Under the pieces are notes generated by a model. It worked only from the letters and a program-made list of their open reading frames with translations, was not told where the DNA came from and ran no database searches. Positions 58,468 through 64,000 of a stretch of 64,000 bases of DNA are shown one piece after another. The stretch covers positions 3,534,001 to 3,598,000 of the forward strand of contig LSAX01000006.1 in assembly GCA_001557505.1 (NCBI GenBank). Reading direction: 5' to 3'. The number at the start of each line of letters is the position of its first letter. Positions within the stretch are counted from its first letter, which is position 1. Origin of the DNA: Reticulascus tulasneorum. Taxonomy: Eukaryota; Ascomycota; Sordariomycetes; Glomerellales; Reticulascaceae. Both the position numbers and the translations under genes were made by a program.

Positions 58468-59974
58468 ATGTTCGCAAGCGTCGCCAATCTTCTGGCTGTT
58501 GTCTCCCTCGCAGGTGCCGCGTCTATCGAGGGGAACTGGGCCACTCTCGCGACTCGCACCATCACCAAAGATGTGGTGATTCTTGGCGGAGGCGCCTCGG
58601 GCGCACATGCCGCTGTGAGGCTGCGCGAGGATCTGGGCAAGAGCGTTGTGGTTGTGGAGAAGAACAGCCGTCTGGTAGGTCGATTCGCTGCGTCAGAAGA
58701 TATCCGACGTCGCGGGAGGGCTGCAGCTGATGAAAGCTGCTCTACAGGGTGGACATGTCGCGACATATATCGATCCGGTCAGCGGCAAACCATATGATTA
58801 TGGCGTCAATTCGTACACGGAATATGCCAATGCTCAGCAGTTCTTCCAACGTTTCAACGTCTCGTTACAGCCACCAACTCGTGTTCCCCTCACAACCACC
58901 TTCGCCGACTTTGCAACCGGACTTGTACAGACCGGCTATGTTGGTCCAGCACCAGCCGCCACAACGGCAGCACTTCAGAAGTACCTCGAGCTCCTTATCA
59001 AGTACGAGTACATGATTCTCCCGTCCTACGCCAATTTCCCTACCGCCGCACCAGCAGACCTTGCCATGACGTTTCGCAAGTTTGTGCTGAAGTACGGTCT
59101 CGAGGCTGCCGTACCTCGCATCTTCCAGGTTACCGGCCTAGGCATGGGTGACATGAATGGCGCATCCACATTGTACGTGATGCAAGCGTTTGGTGCCCCC
59201 ATCACTCGTAGCTTCGTTGGTCTGGCTGGCTCGTTCGTGCCTTCTTCTCGTAAGAACCAAGAGCTGTACGACAAGATTTCGTCTCTCCTCGACAAGGACG
59301 TCCTGTACTCGAGCACTGCCATCTCCAGCAAACGGACCAGTTCCGGCGTCGAGCTGCTTGTCCGTGGCAAAGGCCCTGATTTGACACTGATTCGCGCGAA
59401 ACGACTCCTCGTCGCGTTCGAACCGGTTCTGGCCAACTTCAAGGGCATTGAGCTTGACGAAGTCGAGACTAAGGTCTTCTCCAAGTGGGACTGGTCCACC
59501 GTCTACGTCGGCGTCGTAACACATCCGTCGCTACCGGTCAACTTCTCGCTCACCAATACACCAGCTGCGTCGCTGCCTAGCAATTGGCTGGAGCTTCCCA
59601 AGCCTCCATTCGTCGGCCGCTTTGACTATATGGGGGAGTCCAACTTCCGTGTATTGGTGACGGGAAACAAGGGCGATGACACGTGTGCCGCGCAGAGACT
59701 GGTCAAGACCGCCTTTAATAACCTTGTCAACGCCGGGACCCTCCCTCCGGCCAACGGGAAGAAGCTTCATATTGCCGCATGGTCTGACCATGGACCTATG
59801 CACCTCCGCGTTTCACGCTGCGAGCTCAAGGACGGCTTCATCCAGAACCAGTATGCGCTTCAAGGTCGCAGTTCAACCTTTTACACTGGAGGAGCGTGGT
59901 CCGCACAGTTCTCAACCATTCTCTGGGAGTACAATAATCAGTATCTGCTACCGAAGTTGGTGCAGGGCCTGTAA
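58468..59974 (+). CDS. Secreted FAD-dependent oxidoreductase (flavin amine-oxidase-like)
   Basis: Two exons (58468-58674 and 58748-59974) give 477 residues. A signal peptide of about 18 residues (ending SLAGAAS) precedes a dinucleotide-binding Rossmann motif, VVILGGGASGAHAAVRL (G-x-G-x-x-G), with the acidic end of beta-2 in VVVVEKNSRL. The RLGGHV motif that holds FAD is formed across the intron. Near the C-terminus FYTGGAWSAQFSTILWEYN supplies the second FAD contact typical of monoamine-oxidase-like enzymes. The overall pattern is that of fungal secreted flavin oxidoreductases often annotated beta-cyclopiazonate dehydrogenase-like. That name comes from one member (CpaO), and the substrate here is unknown. 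No other secondary-metabolite genes are nearby, so a role in such a pathway is not supported by context. Confidence 0.87.
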
Positions 59975-62136
59975 AAAATTTCGGTAGATCTCATCATATA
60001 TTGGCGGAAAAATATACACCACGGCCACATTTTCCTTCATTAGCAGTTCGTGTCCGTTTTGAGGATATAACTTGTAGTAGACATAAAATAGATTCTTGTA
60101 CATACTTCACAACACTTCCTACCAGCTTTGAAATAAAAGAACAAATTTAAAAAGTTTAGGGGCCAATCATTTAAGTAGGACATAAAGGCGTGTAACAGAG
60201 TGCTGGCAATGGGTAGCTGCCAAGAATCCCTGTTGGTTTTAGATGAACGGTGAAGTCATGGTATCTTCACAGCGACCATAATCGTCTTCGTTGAAAGAGT
60301 ACCCAATCAATATCAGTTTCCAAGCTAGCGTGCATTGAGTCGTTACGCGGCGCGCCGCCTTTTGCGGAACAGAGTTGCCTAGCCTCACCCAGAAACAAGC
60401 TGGGCTTCCATTTGAGCCTTCCCCAAGGACTTCCGAGACATGTCGCAGTCGTGCTCGTGCTATAGGACATTCATAACCCTTATTGCCTCCCTTCAGATCA
60501 GTCAGTACGGTCAAGACGACTAGCACCGGAGGCATCATGAGGAGCCTTTGTGAGTACCTTCGAGCGCTGGCATCAAGAATCCAGTAGAAGCTAAATTGCC
60601 TTTCCTCCAGGGACAGTGACAAATGCGACGTTGGTCAATTTCCCTAGTTGCGTAAATAGACCAAATTCTGACGGATGAGGCTAGTACATGTATTAAGCGC
60701 AGAATCACTACATACTTGTCCTTATTGGCGTTATACCTTACAAGACAGGAGACGAGTAGCGATATTGGCCGGGCTGAGAGCAATGTGCTAATCACAACTC
60801 TCGTTCCAAGAATAGCAAGCCTGGCGGCGGTAATTGACTGCTGTGTACGAGCTTCCCCAGCCCATTGATCAGGCTCATTTCTAAGCCCAATGACTTTCCG
60901 GAAGTATGGAGAGTAGAGCCAAAAGGACCGGAGCTGCCTTGCCCGAAGATAGCCTATGCAGCAGAGAATGTGACCCGTTAATCACGGGCATATTAACCTC
61001 TACGTCTCTCTTGGGGCCAGAACAGCCTCGTTGCCGTTCGCTTGTAGCCATAGAGAACTTGGAAGCATCGGATACTCAACGCATCATCGCAGAAGTGATT
61101 ATGGCGAATGAAGGACCTTCAGTATATACTTTCAATTGTCGTCCTCGCTACAGGCGGGTCAGGTCTTGTGGCGTTGCGTCTCATACTGCAAATGGTATCA
61201 GAGGGGGAGCGTCTCGTCGCAACTCATGTCGGAACGAAGATCGGTCCTAAGCCCACAGTCGCATGGGGCGGTATAATTAATGCTGTCATCACGACGACGA
61301 TGAAACCAGGAAGAGATGGTGAGGATGCTCGGACTGTATTCATACCAACCTATTAATTACGAAAAGTATTATCACTACTTTCGGTCAAAGCTCAGTCCCT
61401 ACTCTTTGGAACACTGTCAGCCTCCGACTTGTGCCAAGTCGGCAATACATAGTTCGCTGTAGTCCACAATCTGAATGAATGATACTCGTGCTCTTCGGAT
61501 ATTTCTCTAGGACCAAGATATCTACTGCTGCGCTAGAGAATGCCGTTTTGCACGTGTGGCACAGTTCACCTTTTCAATACGTACTCGGGACTTGTGCAGG
61601 TACCTTAGTTGTAAGCCGTGTAAACATGATGGAGTATGTTATGCCAGTACCGGAAGCAGCATAAACTGCTGGAGAATTCATCTCAATGACAAACTTGGAA
61701 CCAGCACAACTAGCAGAAAGAACAACGAAATGTAATCCAGCCTTGTTAGAGAGTGAAGGCCGAGAGTATATATGAATCATTTATACATTGTTGTCGCAGG
61801 AGTGATGCGTGAACGGTGGAATAGAAAGGAGGGAAGCTGCGGTACTCGTGCCGCGGCCCATCCAATGAATGGGCGTGACACGAGTAGCGGGTAACATGAG
61901 AGTGACCATGGTCAAGCTAGAGTAAGCATAAGTCTGATGTAGTGCTTACGCAACGGAGTAAGAAACACGTGCAAGTATGATATGGTAACTGTAGCCCCCA
62001 CTTGAACTGCCGTCGTATTCTGTCATTCCTTGGAGAGCATGACATATGTAGGGATGTTAGGCAATAATACAGCTACTACAATTGATATCACTGTTGCGAC
62101 CATAACAATCCGCCCAATTCTTATAATATTTCAATC
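59975..62136. other. Intergenic, 2.2 kb without a supported gene
   Basis: Minus-strand frames at 60239-60622 and 60535-60795 overlap in different phases. The second has a hydrophobic start (RVVISTLLSARPISLLVSCLV) directly followed by a good GTAAGG donor, which hints at a decayed or unrecognised membrane-protein gene. No complete model could be built. The plus frame 61108-61356 has a hydrophobic N-terminus but no known domain. A strong interrupted hairpin lies at 61843-61886. Confidence 0.4.
61843..61886. repeat. Two-stem inverted repeat (hairpin)
   Basis: TACTCGTG (61843-61850) pairs with CACGAGTA (61879-61886), and inside it GCCCAT (61856-61861) pairs with ATGGGC (61869-61874), leaving a seven-base loop and small asymmetric bulges. 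The 8-bp and 6-bp stems are perfect. No anticodon or tRNA consensus boxes are present. Confidence 0.7.
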
Positions 62137-62632
62137 ATGCAGTTCTCTACCTCGCTAATCGCCTTTGCGGCGTGCCACCTCTCGCTAGCTGTTCCTATAG
62201 AAGCTGACACCAATAGCGAATCTTTAGATTCCGAAGCATCTGCTTATACGTGGCAGACCGCGACTAGTTCTAATGGAAACAATCTTGAGATTGGAACACT
62301 CAACATCGAGTTTTCAAACGTGGGGCAGCGGGCCGATAGTGTTACAAACCACTTTCAACTTGCTGTTAGTTGGAAGGTTGAGCCCTTCAAGTGGAAGGCA
62401 ACGAATGAGAAAGTCAAAAAGTTTCGCCCCTATTTCTCAGTACTCACTCTATATGGATATCCTAAAAAGCATTCTTGGGTACTCCCTCCGCTTCACCAAT
62501 ACCGAACACTACGATTATCGCTTTTATAACCAAACGGGGGATTCCTATGGTGTCGACACCTTCATCAATAGCAATCACATTGTTTGCTATAAATCGGAGG
62601 CACCAAACATCGTAACGATTACTGGAAGATAG
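62137..62632 (+). CDS. Small secreted protein, function unknown
   Basis: Two exons (62137-62376 and 62441-62632) give 143 residues. A signal peptide (about 1-19, ending HLSLAVP) leads to a short acidic Ser/Glu-rich stretch (possible pro-region) and then a beta-rich C-terminal half (YSLRFTNTEHYDYRFYNQTGDSYG...HIVCYK). The 64-nt intron (donor GTTGAG, acceptor TTTCTCAG) was chosen because both halves look protein-like in different frames and this pair joins them in phase. Unspliced, the frame would end at 62529 with a less natural tail. Only two cysteines are present, one of them in the signal peptide. I recognise no family. Size, secretion and location in a gene-poor region are compatible with an effector-type protein, but this is inference only. 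Confidence 0.6.
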
Positions 62633-64000
62633 ATGAGCCTGAGTGTAGCCATGTCATTAGGAGCTCTGGCATTTAATCATGCAAGGAACTATATAGTTTA
62701 CGAAGTCCTGAGGAACAGAGCTATGTAGCATGCCGGATGGGTAAATGGACATGGAACAAGGGGTTCTACAGGTGCTGGTTAGGCACAACGATTGGCAAAG
62801 CATGCATGTTCTCTGCTGTCAGATAAACAAAGAATGATGGTCTTAGCGCATTAAATCGCTACTTATAGCCTACCTACTGTAGGAAATCAACCTTCTTTTA
62901 CTCGCACCAAAACGATTAATATCAGTCATGTTTATATGTGATGGCTGTGACTAACTCCAAGGGCCGATTTAACAGGAGTAGGAGACCGAGCATACGTTCG
63001 TGTCCGATTACTTCTAGGTTTGCTGTATAAGGAGAGGATCTGGAAAGATAGCTTTCTCATCATGAGAATTATTATGTTCATCTGTTATATCATTCTCGCA
63101 AGGCTAATCATCATGGCCAATTTGCACCAAGGTCATTAGGTCCGCTGAATGGATATGGCTTGACGTTAATGGACCTATCGCGATTTGCCTACTGGTTCCG
63201 GCAACACGGCTTATCACAAGTGTCCCTTGTTGGTCTGCAGCATGTGTATCGTCAAAGCACAAGAGGCTAAGGCTAAGGCAATGTTAGACTATAAGGACTA
63301 GGTTATGATTGGAAGGATTGCTAGATACCCTAGGCCAGACACGACAAACATACATTTATTGTATTTGGCGTCCGGCTCGGCCCAATTGAACATCGAGGGA
63401 TGCAGACCGGAAGGCCGGGTTCCCAGGTCCATTAATATCCGTAATATGCTTATGTCGGGCTAACATACCATGGTGCAGTTAATAATGGGAGCCATCCATA
63501 AACCTGGAAATCCGTTGTCTCTGTCATGGGGTTGCAGTGGAGGAACAATCTCATTGGGCGGTGTGCATGTGTTAGCTGTGCTCCTCAAGCTCCCCCTCAT
63601 GGTGTCGCATCGGTGGCTCAATTTATTGGGAGGTCTGCACATGTGATTCGTGCTCCTCGTGGCCCCCCCTCATTCCGGTTCCAGCTCGTTAGCCGACGGG
63701 AAGCCCTACATAAATAGTTCCGGCTGTCTTTCCGCGTGCGTTTGGCCTGTAGCTAATGCACGTCTCGGCTCAATCTGGTATGCCAGCCTCGACAACATGG
63801 ACGCAGCTTCTTTTTACATCCGTGAGATGCCTGCCCGGAATACTGACGCGCATGCAACGTGCCATTTCCTGTGCAGAAGTTTGTGCTACTGATAAAATTG
63901 GAAGGCCCGGGCTTCTTGCGGTCTTTGTTGGGTCTACTATGCATGACACATGATGCTGTTGCATTGCGCTATTCTGGACTTGATGCACACGGATGCCTTG
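62633..64000. other. Right end of window, no gene seen
   Basis: About 1.4 kb without a supported gene. The last 500 bp contain an imperfect direct repeat (63546-63680). Open frames at 63650-63892 plus and 63770-63988 minus overlap each other and lack known domains. Confidence 0.4.
63546..63680. repeat. Imperfect direct repeat, period about 74 bp
   Basis: The segment beginning AATCTCATTGGGCGGT at 63546 recurs in diverged form beginning AATTTATTGGGAGGT at 63620. Both copies share GTGCTCCTC and CCCCCTCAT blocks in the same order over about 57 bp. Differences include both transitions and transversions, so this is not a clean repeat-induced point-mutation pattern. Confidence 0.6.

Noticed and set aside
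58468..59974. Reading the FAD enzyme as part of a cyclopiazonic-acid-type gene cluster
   Set aside because: No PKS-NRPS, prenyltransferase or other biosynthetic gene is present nearby; family likeness alone does not support the pathway.

Overview
This window is nuclear DNA from a filamentous ascomycete (Pezizomycotina; the gene set suggests Sordariomycetes, but no marker here fixes the genus). The basis is many short spliceosomal introns (about 46-105 nt, with one or two near 305 nt), GT...YAG borders, fungal Zn2Cys6 and rhodopsin-domain proteins, and many secreted enzymes acting on plant and fungal polymers. I found no tRNA, rRNA, CRISPR array or intact transposon. Gene models were spliced by hand. 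Exon phases were checked and every main model gives an uninterrupted reading frame.

Left part (0-20 kb): the complete TOR kinase gene, a Zn2Cys6 regulator, a GH71 alpha-1,3-glucanase (opposite strand, tail to tail with the regulator), a PL4 rhamnogalacturonan lyase, and a zinc-finger protein of a fungal family on the minus strand. Middle (20-40 kb): an MFS transporter and an MFS sugar transporter in divergent orientation, a 77-residue secreted cysteine-rich protein, a Sip5-like RING protein, an Ara2-like aldo/keto reductase, a secreted AA8-AA12 haem/PQQ dehydrogenase, and a secreted class-C beta-lactamase-fold protein. 

Right-centre (40-51 kb) is mostly housekeeping: the nuclear actin-related protein Arp6, a UFD1-domain zinc-finger protein, an F-box-like protein with an unresolved 3' end, and a small multi-pass membrane protein. 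Right end (51-64 kb) is gene-poor and looks accessory. It holds a 5 kb stretch without a confident gene, a rhodopsin-like receptor with a histidine-rich tail, a secreted FAD-dependent oxidoreductase, a small two-exon secreted protein, and several simple or degenerate repeats.

Themes: TOR, sugar uptake and Sip5 (Snf1-associated in yeast) concern nutrient signalling and uptake. GH71, PL4 and AA8-AA12 form a carbohydrate-active set. Nothing here forms a classical secondary-metabolite cluster. The observations most worth a second look are the alternative zinc-binding tails of the F-box gene, the C-x3-C hairpin-type secreted protein with an open frame beyond its stop, the AA8-AA12 fusion, the histidine-rich receptor tail, and the recurrent TACCTAGGTA palindromes near promoters.
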